This document shows positions 55,882-64,000 of a stretch of DNA of 64,000 nt, in pieces. The notes under the pieces were generated by a model. That model was given only the letters and a program-made list of their open reading frames with translations, was not told where the DNA came from and searched no databases. Position 1 is the stretch's first letter, and each line of letters begins with the position of its first letter. The DNA is taken from positions 2,108,001 to 2,172,000 of the forward strand of contig NZ_JUGR01000001.1 in NCBI RefSeq assembly GCF_000800015.1, in the 5' to 3' direction. A program made the position numbers and the translations under genes. The stretch is from Terriglobus sp. TAA 43. Its GTDB lineage: Bacteria > Acidobacteriota > Terriglobia > Terriglobales > Acidobacteriaceae.

Positions 55882-56643
55882 ATGTCCGTTCGTGTGTGGC
55901 ATCAACTCACGCTTGCACTTGCGACATTCCTTCCGCTTTCAACGTCGCTCGCACAACAACCTGCGCGACATTTTGAAATCTCCGCCGTACGCGAAAACCG
56001 CAGCGGTTCGGAGCACGACAACGGCGTCAATATCAACGGCACCAAAATCGCCGCGACCAACCTTTCGTTGCGCATCATGATTCAGCAGGCCTATGGCGTC
56101 TTAGACTTCCAAATCATCGGCGGCCCCAACTGGCTATCCACCGCACGCTTTGACCTTCAGGCTGATACAGGCGACGGCCAACCCGTTTCCAACGCGGAAT
56201 TCGGCCCCCTGCTGCAGCAGCTTCTCGCAGATCGCTTCCACCTCACCGTGCATCATGAGACGCGCCCCATGAAGGAATACGCGCTTACCGTCGCCAACGG
56301 TGGCCCCAGGCTGCAGGCAACAACAGGCCAACCACAGAATTCCATGCAGGGCATCAATCAAAACGGCACGCAGGGCACTGCGAAGATGATTGGTACCGGC
56401 ATCCCCATGTCGGCGCTTGCCTACCGCATCGCACAACAACGCCCATTCCGCGGCAATCTCGTCATCGACAAGACCGGCCTGACCGGCTTTTACGACATCA
56501 CGTTGGAATGGGAAGCGGGTGACAACGCCGCTTCATCGCTCATCACGTCGCTGCAACAGCAATTAGGTTTGAAGCTCGTCTACGAAAAAATGCCCGTCGA
56601 CGTCCTGGTGATCGACCACGCCGAAAAGCCATCAGAGAACTGA
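55882..56643 (+). CDS. TIGR03435 family protein, secreted
   Basis: A 253-residue exported protein matching the soil-associated TIGR03435 family: FEISAVRENRSG opening, TNLSLRIMIQQAYGVLDFQI, GGPNWLSTARFDLQA, FGPLLQQLLADRFHLTVHHE and the closing LQQQLGLKLVYEKMPVDVLV with DHAEKPSEN. The family is expanded in Acidobacteria; its role is unknown. GAGGAG lies six bases before the ATG. Confidence 0.93.
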   Translation: MSVRVWHQLTLALATFLPLSTSLAQQPARHFEISAVRENRSGSEHDNGVNINGTKIAATNLSLRIMIQQAYGVLDFQIIGGPNWLSTARFDLQADTGDGQPVSNAEFGPLLQQLLADRFHLTVHHETRPMKEYALTVANGGPRLQATTGQPQNSMQGINQNGTQGTAKMIGTGIPMSALAYRIAQQRPFRGNLVIDKTGLTGFYDITLEWEAGDNAASSLITSLQQQLGLKLVYEKMPVDVLVIDHAEKPSEN

Positions 56644-56672
56644 GATCTGTCTATTCTCTCTACACATGACAG

Positions 56673-56697
56673 AGGCCCGGCAAACTTCGCCGGGCCT
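56673..56697 (+). terminator. Terminator of the TIGR03435 gene
   Basis: AGGCCCGGC pairs with GCCGGGCCT (9 bp, 7-base loop), followed by TATTTCC, 30 bases after the stop. Confidence 0.78.
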
Positions 56698-56791
56698 TAT
56701 TTCCTGGGAGAAGGAACTAGCTTTATCTCGATGGAACCGCGTGTTTGAGGCGGTCAGAAATAAAACGATGAAAGCAAAATCTTTTCCGCGA

Positions 56792-56881
56792 TTACGCCTC
56801 TGCCTTACCGGCAAAGCTAGCGACAGCACACGGAATCATCATCATGGCGATAAACGCGAAGGCAACAATCAAATCATGCAT
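56792..56881 (-). CDS. 29-residue single-helix membrane peptide
   Basis: A short frame reads M-H-D-L-I-V-A-F-A-F-I-A-M-M-M-I-P-C-A-V then ASFAGKAEA. The first 22 residues form one membrane helix, and the end is small and polar. It is too short for usual gene calling. A 7-bp hairpin (56900-56916) lies upstream, and a GTGAG-type ribosome site about nine bases before the ATG is acceptable but not strong. It lies alone in a 460-base gap between two plus-strand genes. The organised helix and clean termini suggest a real small protein; conservation has not been tested. Confidence 0.5.
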   Translation of the reverse strand: MHDLIVAFAFIAMMMIPCAVASFAGKAEA

Positions 56882-56899
56882 AACGGTTTCTCACTTCCC

Positions 56900-56916
56900 G
56901 AGAGGGCGGCCCTCTC
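56900..56916. other. Hairpin upstream of the 29-residue peptide
   Basis: GAGAGGG-CGG-CCCTCTC, a perfect 7-bp stem with a 3-base loop, 18 bases before the start codon. It may act on translation of the peptide or be an operator. The rest of the 56644-57106 gap shows only the upstream terminator and the leader of the next gene. Confidence 0.4.
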
Positions 56917-57106
56917 TGACAAGATGAGAATCGCGCCAAATCCACGTCATCACCATTCACCAAAAGCAGCCTGCAACAATCCTCGGTGGCATGCGTCATA
57001 ACACGCCATCGCGCGCGATGTACCACTTATGGGTGAGGGCTATCATCAAGGAGTCCATCGGCACTTCAAAGTGCCCTGCCACGATTCCCCCGAACGAGGC
57101 CTCATC

Positions 57107-58123
57107 TTGCGATCTCTTCTCCTGGCCTGCGCTTTGCTGGCAGCATCCCTGTCGTCGCACGCACAAGCCGTCGACAGCGATCACGATGGCTTGTCCGACG
57201 CATTGGAAACAGCGCTTCTTCAGCAATTTGCGCCGACACTCATGGTCAGCACCAACGACTGTTCGGCACTACCCGCACAGTTCACGTCCGGTGTTGCAAC
57301 TCCAACTCCGGAAGCCGACAACGGCACGCTCTACGGCCAGGCCACCCCACGACGCGTACGCGGCCAGAACGCCATCGAACTGCACTTCTACCATCTGTGG
57401 CGCAGAGACTGCGGACGCCTCGGACATTGGCTCGACACAGAACACGTAGCGGCCCTCTTGTTACCCGACGGCAAGCAGCATGACGATCCGCAAAACTGGA
57501 AAGCAAAATACTGGTACGCCGCAGCACACGAAGACACCGTCTGCGACGCGAGCCAGGTAACCCGCGCCTCCACGCTGCACGCGGAACACGACGGCGCTAT
57601 GATCTGGGTCTCCGACGGCAAACACGCATCGTTCCTGAACGCGGAGCTCTGCAATCACGGCTGCGGCGGCGATGTCTGCCGCAACAGCTACGAGGCCCCG
57701 CGCCTTCCCGTAGTGAATCTCGGCGAACCGGGCGCAGTCATGGGCGGTGCCGTCTGGATGACCTCAACGCAATGGCCGCTGATGGACAAGGTAAGCCGAA
57801 GCGACTTCACCGACGCAAGACTCGAGCGCCTGTTGCGCCTCCCCACAACCGATGTAGCGTGGGCCAATCCTGAGAAGCGCCCCGCACAGGGCGCCATCCT
57901 GGGCGGCAACGCGGCCATCGACGGCGCGCTTACAGGAGCGCGCTCCACAGACACAGCCATCGCCATTGCAGGAAACCACACCGGTAACGCTCTCGGCACG
58001 GCCACACATGCAACCGGCCACGCTCTGTCACGTTCACTGCATGCAGTCGGCAAAGCACTCGGCGCATCCACAACCTCTCCAACAACCGAGAGCGCAACGG
58101 ACGATCCAAAGAAGAAACAATAG
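57107..58123 (+). CDS. Secreted protein with a calcium-binding-like loop, unknown function
   Basis: About 338 residues. I use the TTG at 57107 (GAGG seven bases upstream), which directly begins a signal peptide (RSLLLACALLAASLSSHAQA). The mature protein opens with VDSDHDGLSDALETALLQQF, a thrombospondin-3-like D-x-D-x-D-G loop. A domain of 180 residues follows with eight cysteines (HLWRRDCGRLGHWLD, LCNHGCGGDVCRNSYE) and several His. The last 60 residues are Ala/Thr/His-rich and disordered. The plan resembles Vps62-like secreted proteins, but I do not assign it. A hairpin (GGCACTTCAAAGTGCC) lies in the leader. Confidence 0.65.
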   Translation: MRSLLLACALLAASLSSHAQAVDSDHDGLSDALETALLQQFAPTLMVSTNDCSALPAQFTSGVATPTPEADNGTLYGQATPRRVRGQNAIELHFYHLWRRDCGRLGHWLDTEHVAALLLPDGKQHDDPQNWKAKYWYAAAHEDTVCDASQVTRASTLHAEHDGAMIWVSDGKHASFLNAELCNHGCGGDVCRNSYEAPRLPVVNLGEPGAVMGGAVWMTSTQWPLMDKVSRSDFTDARLERLLRLPTTDVAWANPEKRPAQGAILGGNAAIDGALTGARSTDTAIAIAGNHTGNALGTATHATGHALSRSLHAVGKALGASTTSPTTESATDDPKKKQ

Positions 58124-58146
58124 AGCGGGAACGGTATCCTTACTCA

Positions 58147-58674
58147 ATGATTGAGACCCAATTCCGCCTGCGCCAGTGCGGCCCGGGCGATGAACAGATG
58201 CTGTCGCTGGTGGGTGGTGCCAGCTTTCTCGAGGCCTTCGCCGATGTCCTGGACGCACCGGACATCCTCGCGCATTTTCATAAGAACCACTCGCCAGAGA
58301 TGTACGGGAAATACATGGCCATGCCCACCGGCCGCGTCGCTGTTGCAGAAGTTCCTCCAGGCAATGTGCCCGTGGGTTACATCATTTGCTGCGAACCAGA
58401 CTTCCCTATCGAAACACTTCCCAGCGACTACGAACTGCGCCGCATCTACCTGCTGCATCGCTTCCAGGGTCTCGGCATTGGCAAAGTGCTGATGGATCGC
58501 GCCATCGAATACACACGCAAACTCGGCCGCAAACGCCTTATCCTCGGTGTCTACGGTAAGAACCATGCCGCCATCCGCTTCTACGAGAGAGCAGGCTTCA
58601 CGCAGATCGGCGAACGCTTCTTCACCGTAGGCAGCACCACTCACCACGATGCCGTCATGGCCCGCGAAGTCTAA
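58147..58674 (+). CDS. GNAT family N-acetyltransferase
   Basis: A 175-residue acetyltransferase: ELRRIYLLHRFQGLGIGKVL contains the acetyl-CoA pyrophosphate-binding motif (Q-G-L-G-I-G), followed by KRLILGVYGKNHAAIRFYER and GFTQIGERFF. The N-terminal half (SFLEAFADVLDAPDI) is that of the polyamine/small-molecule branch. The substrate is unknown. It starts 23 bases after the preceding gene without a strong ribosome site. Confidence 0.9.
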   Translation: MIETQFRLRQCGPGDEQMLSLVGGASFLEAFADVLDAPDILAHFHKNHSPEMYGKYMAMPTGRVAVAEVPPGNVPVGYIICCEPDFPIETLPSDYELRRIYLLHRFQGLGIGKVLMDRAIEYTRKLGRKRLILGVYGKNHAAIRFYERAGFTQIGERFFTVGSTTHHDAVMAREV

Positions 58675-58687
58675 ACCGAGAAGTCTT

Positions 58688-58718
58688 TGAGTAGTTAGGT
58701 AACAGACCTAACTACTCA
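58688..58718. terminator. Terminator between GNAT gene and ABC permease
   Basis: TGAGTAGTTAGGT pairs perfectly with ACCTAACTACTCA (13 bp, 5-base loop) between two convergent stops. Confidence 0.8.
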
Positions 58719-58727
58719 GGACTCCAC

Positions 58728-61403
58728 TCAGCTATACCGTAGGGCTTCGATGGGATGCACCTTCTCCGCGCGCCACGCCGGAACCCAACACGCCAGCAAC
58801 CCCACTCCTAGAAACAGCAGACCTGTAACCAACAGCGTGGCAGGATCGGTCGGTCGCACCTCATAAAGAAACGCACTCAGCACCTGCGACGAGATCAGCG
58901 CCAGAATCACGCCAAAGAACACACCACCGCCAATCACCTGTAGTCCTTCGTTAAAGATGAGTCGGCGAAGATCACTCTGTTGCGCACCCACCGCACAACG
59001 AATCGCCAGTTCTCGACGCCGCGAAACCACGGACAGCGAAAGCACGCCGTAAATCCCAACAAGGGTCAGCACACTTCCAATCACCGAAAACCCAACCAGC
59101 AGACGCATCACGAAAGTACGCGAAGCAAGAGAGTCATCACGAATCTGCTCCAGCGTCTTCACGTTTTCAATCGCCGCAGAAGGATCCACACTGCGCACCT
59201 CGCGCTCCACTCCCGCAACAATCGCCTGCGGATCAGCTGCAGTTCGAATCACAAGATGTTTCGAATAAGGCCCTGCCTGCCAGAATGACAGGTACACCTC
59301 CGGCGATGCCTGCTGCGTTAAATCATCCGTGCGGCCATCCGCAATCTCTCCAACGATCTCGATGCCAGGCTTGTCGCGACCACTCTGCCAGATCTTTCTT
59401 CCAATCACTGTCTGGCCAGGAAAGAAGCGATCTGCAAATGTCTTGTTCACCACTGCCACCTGCGGTGCCTTCCCATCATCAGTCGAACGGAACCCGCGAC
59501 CGTTCAACAACGCAAGCCCCATCAGTTTGAAGTAGTCAGGCGTAACCGAACGCAGCGGTAGAGCTGTCTTGTCACTCTCTTTCACTGCAGGAGGCTGTCC
59601 TTCAATCTCCACCGTTCCGGGCCAGTTATTCCCGGTCAACGGCACACCCCACGCAAAGGCCGCGTATTGCACACCGGGCAGCGCCGCAACGCGTTCCAGC
59701 GCGCGATGATGAAAGTCATTCCACGACGCCTGATTCTGCACCTCGGTCACACTCATGGTCAGAATCCTGCTGGTGTCATAGCCCGAAGGGGCCGATGCAA
59801 TCTTCGCCATCGTTCGTATCAACAGACCTGCTCCCACAAGAAGCGCAAGCGTCAACGACGTTTGCAGCACCACCACCGCGCGCAACAAGCGACGCTCTCC
59901 AACTCCAGCCGTTCCCTTCGATCCGCCGTCCTTCAACACTTCCATCGGGTCCAGCCGCAACACGCGCAGAGCAGGAATCATTCCAGCAATGAACGCCGCA
60001 ACCACCGCTGCAGCAAATCCCCAACCCAGCACTGCTGTGCGCGCCGTCACCGCATCCAGCCGAGGCACAGCGTGAATCGCAATCAGCTTGAACATCGTCA
60101 CCGCACCAAACGCAATCCCCACGCCAAGCGCACCACCGATGAGAGCTAACAATAAACTCTCCGTCATGATCAGTCGCAACAGCGCGCCGCGCCCCATGCC
60201 CATCGCAATGCGAATCGCATATTCCTGCTGCCGTTGCAGACCACGCACCAGCAACAACGCCGACACGTTTCCGCAGGCAATCAACAACACAAGCGCCGAC
60301 GCACCAAGCAACGGATACAGAATCTTCTGCCCATCCTGATTCATCTCCGCCGTCACGGTCTGCAACTTCGGCGTGAATCCTTCAAACTTTTTCTCGGAAC
60401 TCGCCTGCTGTGCCGTCAATACAGCCAATTCCTGTTGCGCCTTCTGCACGGTCACACCGTCGCGTAATCGCGCGACCACATTCCAATCTGGCGCCTTCAA
60501 ATCCTTAAGTGCCGGCTCGATCGGAACCCATAGGTCAACCGTCGCGTTGACATCGTAGTTCGGTTCCTTCGAGGCGCCCGGCGAAGGTAGAAACCGCACA
60601 CCCGGTTCCATGACTCCAATGACAGTCGTCGCCGCGTTCCACCGACTAACGCGTATGGTCTTACCAACAATCGCTGGATCACCACCCAACTCACGCTGCC
60701 AGAACTCATATCCCAAAACAACTGACTTAACCGAGCCTTGAAAAGGCCCATACTCCGCGTCATCAAAAAGCCGTCCAGTAATTGGCTTCAATCCCATCAG
60801 CCGGATGTATTCCTTGCTGATATTCATTCCCTGCATCGACTGGCTGCCGTCGTTACGAATCAGGAAATTGAAGTTCCAGCTATACCCCGCAGCGCCCTGC
60901 AACGTCATTGCATTCTTGTTCCAGTCCATCCATTGCTGCGCCGCCCAGCCTCGCTCGCTGTCCATCTTGTGCCCGTCGGTGCGCACAGCGGAAACCAACA
61001 CTAACTGGCTCGGCTTTTGGTAAGGAGGAGGCGTCAACAACACGCCCTGAATCAAGCTGAAAACGGCGGAAGTAGCGCCAATTCCCAGCGCCAGCGTGAT
61101 CGCAGCAAGTGCCGTGAAGCCCGGCGACTTTCGCATCATGCGCAGAGCAAACACGCAGTTCTGCAGAATCGTTTCCATAACGCGCAACCCTTCCTCTGAG
61201 TGATAGCTTTCGCGGACCGCTTCGACCGAGCCGAACTTGATCCTTGCTGCGCGATGCGCTTCGGCGGCTGTCATTCCCGCATGAATGTTGGCAGCGGTCT
61301 CCAACGCAATGTGCTGCTCCATCTCTTCGCGCAGCCGCTGATCGCCACTGCGACGAGTCGCAAAATTCCACGCTCGCAACCACAGCCGTCGCAGCGCTCT
61401 CAT
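58728..61403 (-). CDS. ABC permease of the acidobacterial ADOP type (MacB/FtsX fold)
   Basis: A 891-residue membrane protein. A cytoplasmic N-terminal domain of about 85 residues (RLREEMEQHIALETAANIHA, AARIKFGSVEAVRE) precedes two FtsX/MacB-type repeats, each with a first helix, a large periplasmic domain and three more helices: ALRMMRKSPGFTALAAITLA near residue 90, and LGVGLLACWVPAWRAEKVHP at the end. This is the acidobacterial duplicated orphan permease plan: no ATPase is encoded beside it. The ATG at 61403 overlaps the stop of the padR gene upstream (ATGA). It probably works in export or envelope stress with a separate ATPase. Confidence 0.92.
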   Translation of the reverse strand: MRALRRLWLRAWNFATRRSGDQRLREEMEQHIALETAANIHAGMTAAEAHRAARIKFGSVEAVRESYHSEEGLRVMETILQNCVFALRMMRKSPGFTALAAITLALGIGATSAVFSLIQGVLLTPPPYQKPSQLVLVSAVRTDGHKMDSERGWAAQQWMDWNKNAMTLQGAAGYSWNFNFLIRNDGSQSMQGMNISKEYIRLMGLKPITGRLFDDAEYGPFQGSVKSVVLGYEFWQRELGGDPAIVGKTIRVSRWNAATTVIGVMEPGVRFLPSPGASKEPNYDVNATVDLWVPIEPALKDLKAPDWNVVARLRDGVTVQKAQQELAVLTAQQASSEKKFEGFTPKLQTVTAEMNQDGQKILYPLLGASALVLLIACGNVSALLLVRGLQRQQEYAIRIAMGMGRGALLRLIMTESLLLALIGGALGVGIAFGAVTMFKLIAIHAVPRLDAVTARTAVLGWGFAAAVVAAFIAGMIPALRVLRLDPMEVLKDGGSKGTAGVGERRLLRAVVVLQTSLTLALLVGAGLLIRTMAKIASAPSGYDTSRILTMSVTEVQNQASWNDFHHRALERVAALPGVQYAAFAWGVPLTGNNWPGTVEIEGQPPAVKESDKTALPLRSVTPDYFKLMGLALLNGRGFRSTDDGKAPQVAVVNKTFADRFFPGQTVIGRKIWQSGRDKPGIEIVGEIADGRTDDLTQQASPEVYLSFWQAGPYSKHLVIRTAADPQAIVAGVEREVRSVDPSAAIENVKTLEQIRDDSLASRTFVMRLLVGFSVIGSVLTLVGIYGVLSLSVVSRRRELAIRCAVGAQQSDLRRLIFNEGLQVIGGGVFFGVILALISSQVLSAFLYEVRPTDPATLLVTGLLFLGVGLLACWVPAWRAEKVHPIEALRYS

Positions 61404-61747
61404 CCCAGCTCCTCTGCTCTCGCCGCGAGAAACCGTGCCATGATCTCCGTCGTCTGCTGCCACTCCAGCACCTCGCTCTGCAATTGACGGCTTCCAACTT
61501 TGGTCAGCCGATAGTAGCGAGCCCGGCGATTGTTCTCCGACGCGCCCCAGTCCGAATCAATCGAACCCTCGTTCTCCAGCTTCAGCAGCAGCGGATAGAG
61601 CGTCCCCTGGTTCACTGACAACATATCCCCACTGATCTGTTCAATCCGCCGCGCAATGCCATAGCCGTGCAAAGGCCCCAGCACATCCAGCGTCTTCAAC
61701 ACCATCAGGGCCAACGTGCCCTGCTTCACATCCGTCTTCTGCCCCAT
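61400..61747 (-). CDS. PadR family regulator of the ADOP operon
   Basis: A 115-residue PadR regulator: KQGTLALMVLKTLDVLGPLH, YGIARRIEQISGDMLSVNQG, TLYPLLLKLENEGSIDSDWG, then a C-terminal helix. The start is the ATG at 61747 (MGQKTDVKQGTL). Fixed pairing of PadR with ADOP permeases is common in Acidobacteria, and the overlapping genes indicate one transcript. Confidence 0.93.
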   Translation of the reverse strand: MGQKTDVKQGTLALMVLKTLDVLGPLHGYGIARRIEQISGDMLSVNQGTLYPLLLKLENEGSIDSDWGASENNRRARYYRLTKVGSRQLQSEVLEWQQTTEIMARFLAARAEELG

Positions 61748-61873
61748 CGCACCAACCTGTAGGTAACCAACAGAAGAGTGCCACACCTTCCTTTTGGAAA
61801 GCAACAGGAATCTGATCTGAGAATTTCGAACACCTCAAAACATGCCCGTTGCGCAGAGGTTTTACATAGGCTA

Positions 61874-61890
61874 TGTTGTCTATGACAACA
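61874..61890 (+). promoter_or_regulatory. Palindromic operator of the marR-GNAT gene
   Basis: TGTTGTC-TAT-GACAACA, a perfect 7-bp inverted repeat with 3-base spacer, 19 bases before the start codon of a MarR-type gene. The size and place fit a MarR autoregulatory site. TTTACA (61861) could be the -35 box. Confidence 0.65.
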
Positions 61891-61909
61891 CTGCAGAAAG
61901 ACCGTACCT

Positions 61910-62857
61910 ATGAGCCTCATCGAACAAGTCAGAACATTCAACCGCTTCTACACGCGAGAGATCGGACTGCTAGCCGAACATCTCCCGGCAAGCGATTTCA
62001 GCCTGGCGGAAGCCAGGGTGCTGTATGAGCTGGCCCAATGCCAGGAACAGACCGCTGCAGACATCATTCGCAGCCTCGGGATGGACAAGGCTCATGTCAG
62101 CCGAATCGTCGCGCGATTTCAAGAAGCAGGCCTGCTGAAACATCGAATCAGCCCGGAGCACGGCAAGCACAAACTTCTATCACTGACCTCCGCTGGCCGA
62201 AAGGCATTTCAGAGACTGAATGATGGCACCGAGTCTCAGATTGCCTCGCTCCTCGAGCCACTCTCTCCTGCTAATCGCCGACGCCTTGCAAAGGACATGC
62301 GGGAGATTCAAAACATGCTGACCGCAAAAACGCTGTCACCGCAGGATGTGCAACTTCGAGCGCTCAGGGTGGGTGATCTGGGATGGATCGCCCATCGACA
62401 AGCAGTCCTCTATGAGCAGGAGTATGGGTGGGATTGGACGTACGAGGGGCTCGTAACGCAGATCTTAGGTGACTTCGTTGCCCACTTCGATACGAGCCGC
62501 GAAGACGCCTGGGTAGCCGAGCTTGAAGGAGAAGTTGCGGGCTCTGTCTTCCTCATAAAGAGCCAGGACGCACAAATCGCGAAGCTGCGACTTCTGTACG
62601 TGGAGCCATCTGCCCGCGGGCTGGGTATCGGCTCCCGCCTGGTCAAGCAATGCATTCAGCGTGCGCGGGACTTGGGATACAGCAAGCTGACTCTCTGGAC
62701 AAATGACGTCCTCGTGTCCGCACGAAAGATCTATCAGGCTGCCGGATTCACCTTGACCGAAGAGAACAGCCACCACATGTTTGGCAAGGACCTCGTAGGT
62801 CAGACCTGGATGCTCGATTTGAAGGCCGACGGAAACAAGTCGCGCGAAACGATATAA
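61910..62857 (+). CDS. MarR-GNAT fusion protein
   Basis: A 315-residue protein. Residues 1-145 are a MarR winged-helix domain (FSLAEARVLYELAQCQEQTA, IIRSLGMDKAHVSRIVARFQ, a wing with KHKLLSLTSAGRKAF). Residues 155-310 are a GNAT acetyltransferase with YVEPSARGLGIGSRLVKQCI and TNDVLVSARKIYQAAGF. Such fusions occur in several phyla and link regulation with acetylation of an unknown small molecule. A perfect palindrome in the promoter suggests autoregulation. Confidence 0.93.
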   Translation: MSLIEQVRTFNRFYTREIGLLAEHLPASDFSLAEARVLYELAQCQEQTAADIIRSLGMDKAHVSRIVARFQEAGLLKHRISPEHGKHKLLSLTSAGRKAFQRLNDGTESQIASLLEPLSPANRRRLAKDMREIQNMLTAKTLSPQDVQLRALRVGDLGWIAHRQAVLYEQEYGWDWTYEGLVTQILGDFVAHFDTSREDAWVAELEGEVAGSVFLIKSQDAQIAKLRLLYVEPSARGLGIGSRLVKQCIQRARDLGYSKLTLWTNDVLVSARKIYQAAGFTLTEENSHHMFGKDLVGQTWMLDLKADGNKSRETI

Positions 62858-62933
62858 CCAGCCACAGAATGAGCGCGCCGAACCACTATCCCGTTGCCGC
62901 CACAACGACAGAAACAGCACTGACCAAAAACAA

Positions 62934-62959
62934 AAGACACATGGCGAGCCATGTGTCTT
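62934..62959. terminator. Terminator between marR-GNAT and the oxidase genes
   Basis: AAGACACATGGC pairs with GCCATGTGTCTT (12 bp, tight loop), with GTTTTT on the plus side and TTGTTTTT on the minus side: a bidirectional intrinsic terminator. Confidence 0.88.
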
Positions 62960-62983
62960 GTTTTTAACTAAATCGGTTGAACC

Positions 62984-63376
62984 TTACCACTGACCCCATG
63001 CGCGCGAGACATAGTCCAGCAGGCTCATGAACACCAGGATCAGGAAGGTGAAGAATCCGGCCGCAACCGTCAGCTTCACCAGTCGCGAGCTGTACTTCAC
63101 GTGCATGAAGAACAACACCACGAATACGGCCTTCGTCACAGCGATGCCGATGGCGATAGGTGCGTTGAACGGTCCAAGGTTCACCATGGACGCGCCCACG
63201 GTCAGCAGCGTGCCAACCATCAGCACGCCAAAGATCATGCCGTAAACCGCCGGGCTCACAATGTGATGAGCAACGTGCTCCGGGTTTGTAACATTCGCCG
63301 GATCGTGCACATCCAGATTGTGATGCTGTGCGTCGACGGGCGTCAGGTTCTGCGATGTTGCCTGGTGGTCGCTCAT
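62984..63376 (-). CDS. Cytochrome c oxidase subunit IV (CtaF/COX4 type)
   Basis: A 130-residue protein with a His/Asn-rich N-terminal tail (residues 1-40) and three membrane helices, including IAIGIAVTKAVFVVLFFMHV, with the conserved KYSSRL loop that follows, typical of prokaryotic subunit IV. It lies 78 bases after the subunit III gene in the same direction and completes a haem-copper (caa3- or bo3-type) oxidase operon, most of which is outside the window. Confidence 0.9.
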   Translation of the reverse strand: MSDHQATSQNLTPVDAQHHNLDVHDPANVTNPEHVAHHIVSPAVYGMIFGVLMVGTLLTVGASMVNLGPFNAPIAIGIAVTKAVFVVLFFMHVKYSSRLVKLTVAAGFFTFLILVFMSLLDYVSRAWGQW

Positions 63377-63454
63377 GCGCTTCCTTTTACTGCGATCTCT
63401 TCGGTGTTACCGGGCAGACATACCGTCTGCCCTTGATTCATTACTTGGCCGAAC

Positions 63455-64000
63455 TCAGTGCCTGTTAATCAGGTAGAGGAACGGGAACAGGAAGATCCAG
63501 ACAATATCGACAAAGTGCCAATACAATCCGAAGTTCTCAATCGGCTGTACATACCCTGAGGTGTAGATACCGGTGCGCGCCTTCCAAACCAGAACGAACA
63601 GGATGGCGATACCGATGATCATGTGCAGGGCGTGAACGCCTGTCATAGCGAAGTACAGCGAGAAGTAAATCTGCGTCTTGTTCGCCATGTCCACGGTAAG
63701 CGGCTTTTCCAGGCTGCCCTTGGGTGGGTTCACGAAGTCCTTGATATCGAACGAGGCGCCAGGGACGTGGTGCTCCACGAACTTGTCGTGGTACTCGACG
63801 GTCTTAATGCCAAGGAAGACAAATCCCAGCAGGATGGTGACCCACAGGAACAGCTTCAACTTCTTCAGGTCACGAATCTCTGAGGAATGCACCGCCATCG
63901 CCATGGTGAACGAAGACGAGATCAGCACGATCGTGTTGACCAAACCCAGCGGCATATTCAGAGAGTTCGAAGCAGAGACGAATGCCTCGTAGTACCAGTT
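63455..64000 (-). CDS. Cytochrome c oxidase subunit III, 5' end outside the window
   Basis: Subunit III of a haem-copper oxidase. The frame is open to the window edge (NWYYEAFVSASNSLN precedes the internal Met at 63955), so the gene is cut and 63955 is not the start. Visible helices include LVNTIVLISSSFTMAMAV, the LWVTILLGFVFLGIKTVEYH helix, GVHALHMIIGIAILFVLVW and WHFVDIVWIFLFPFLYLI. The H-V/A-L-H pair and the W-H-F-V-D-x-V-W end are family hallmarks. Subunit III supports proton uptake and stability of the complex. It is followed by subunit IV. Confidence 0.93.
   Translation of the reverse strand, partial: NWYYEAFVSASNSLNMPLGLVNTIVLISSSFTMAMAVHSSEIRDLKKLKLFLWVTILLGFVFLGIKTVEYHDKFVEHHVPGASFDIKDFVNPPKGSLEKPLTVDMANKTQIYFSLYFAMTGVHALHMIIGIAILFVLVWKARTGIYTSGYVQPIENFGLYWHFVDIVWIFLFPFLYLINRH

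Overview
The window looks like a chromosomal segment of an acidobacterium, most probably family Acidobacteriaceae (the Terriglobus, Granulicella and Edaphobacter group). This is inferred from family content, not from a marker search. The window has a TIGR03435-family protein, a large ABC permease of the acidobacterial ADOP type paired with a PadR regulator, an Oar-like TonB receptor with an N-terminal carboxypeptidase-regulatory domain, DUF3500 proteins, and duplicated cytochrome c / PQQ-dehydrogenase pairs. Most of the sequence is GC-rich and densely coding, many neighbours share ATGA start/stop overlaps, and I see no rRNA, tRNA, CRISPR array or transposase.

Layout. 1-1.4 kb: the 3' part of rpsA with a terminator. 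1.6-5 kb: a 7-TM protein, a small secreted peptide, an HNH nuclease and a ComF-type phosphoribosyltransferase. 5.1-7.5 kb: an egtB-egtD ergothioneine pair. 7.5-16.9 kb: an RcnB-like repeat protein, a GH92 mannosidase, a TonB receptor, a GDPD-like phosphodiesterase that appears circularly permuted, DUF5996 and DinB proteins. 17-22.4 kb: two tandem paralogous [cytochrome c - PQQ dehydrogenase] modules whose upstream regions are also conserved. 22.5-25.3 kb: an M14 carboxypeptidase whose last 101 bp are repeated downstream, bracketing one orphan membrane-anchored gene. 25.4-27.8 kb: an AT-richer accessory island with a translationally coupled gene pair, one member carrying a HEPN-like R-N-x5-H motif, plus a coiled-coil/zinc-ribbon gene. 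The island ends at a 250-bp dispersed repeat whose second copy lies at 33.4-33.7 kb.

27.8-31.5 kb is a tightly coupled DUF3500-DUF3500-HupE operon. 31.6-33.4 kb is a secreted-protein/TetR unit with an operator lying inside its promoter. 33.7-37.4 kb is an ABC exporter divergent from a PadR/zinc-ribbon membrane pair. 37.4-53.6 kb is mostly housekeeping: HIT protein, purA, a PHP-domain protein, an EF-P of the PTARG-loop type, mutM, a thiE-like gene, glgP, a serine hydrolase, an OmpH/Skp chaperone and a divergent ROK protein. 53.8-64 kb holds an M2 peptidase, a TIGR03435 protein, a 29-residue membrane peptide missed by ordinary gene calling, a GNAT enzyme, the ADOP permease with PadR, a MarR-GNAT fusion with a palindromic operator, and subunits IV and III of a haem-copper oxidase, the last cut by the window edge.

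Taken together, the genes describe an aerobic organism that degrades glycans and proteins outside the cytoplasm (GH92, TonB receptor, M14, M2), feeds periplasmic PQQ oxidations into cytochrome c and a terminal oxidase, makes ergothioneine and stores glycogen. The best candidates for something undescribed are the HEPN-like coupled pair at 25.5-27.2 kb, the dispersed repeat and the permuted phosphodiesterase.
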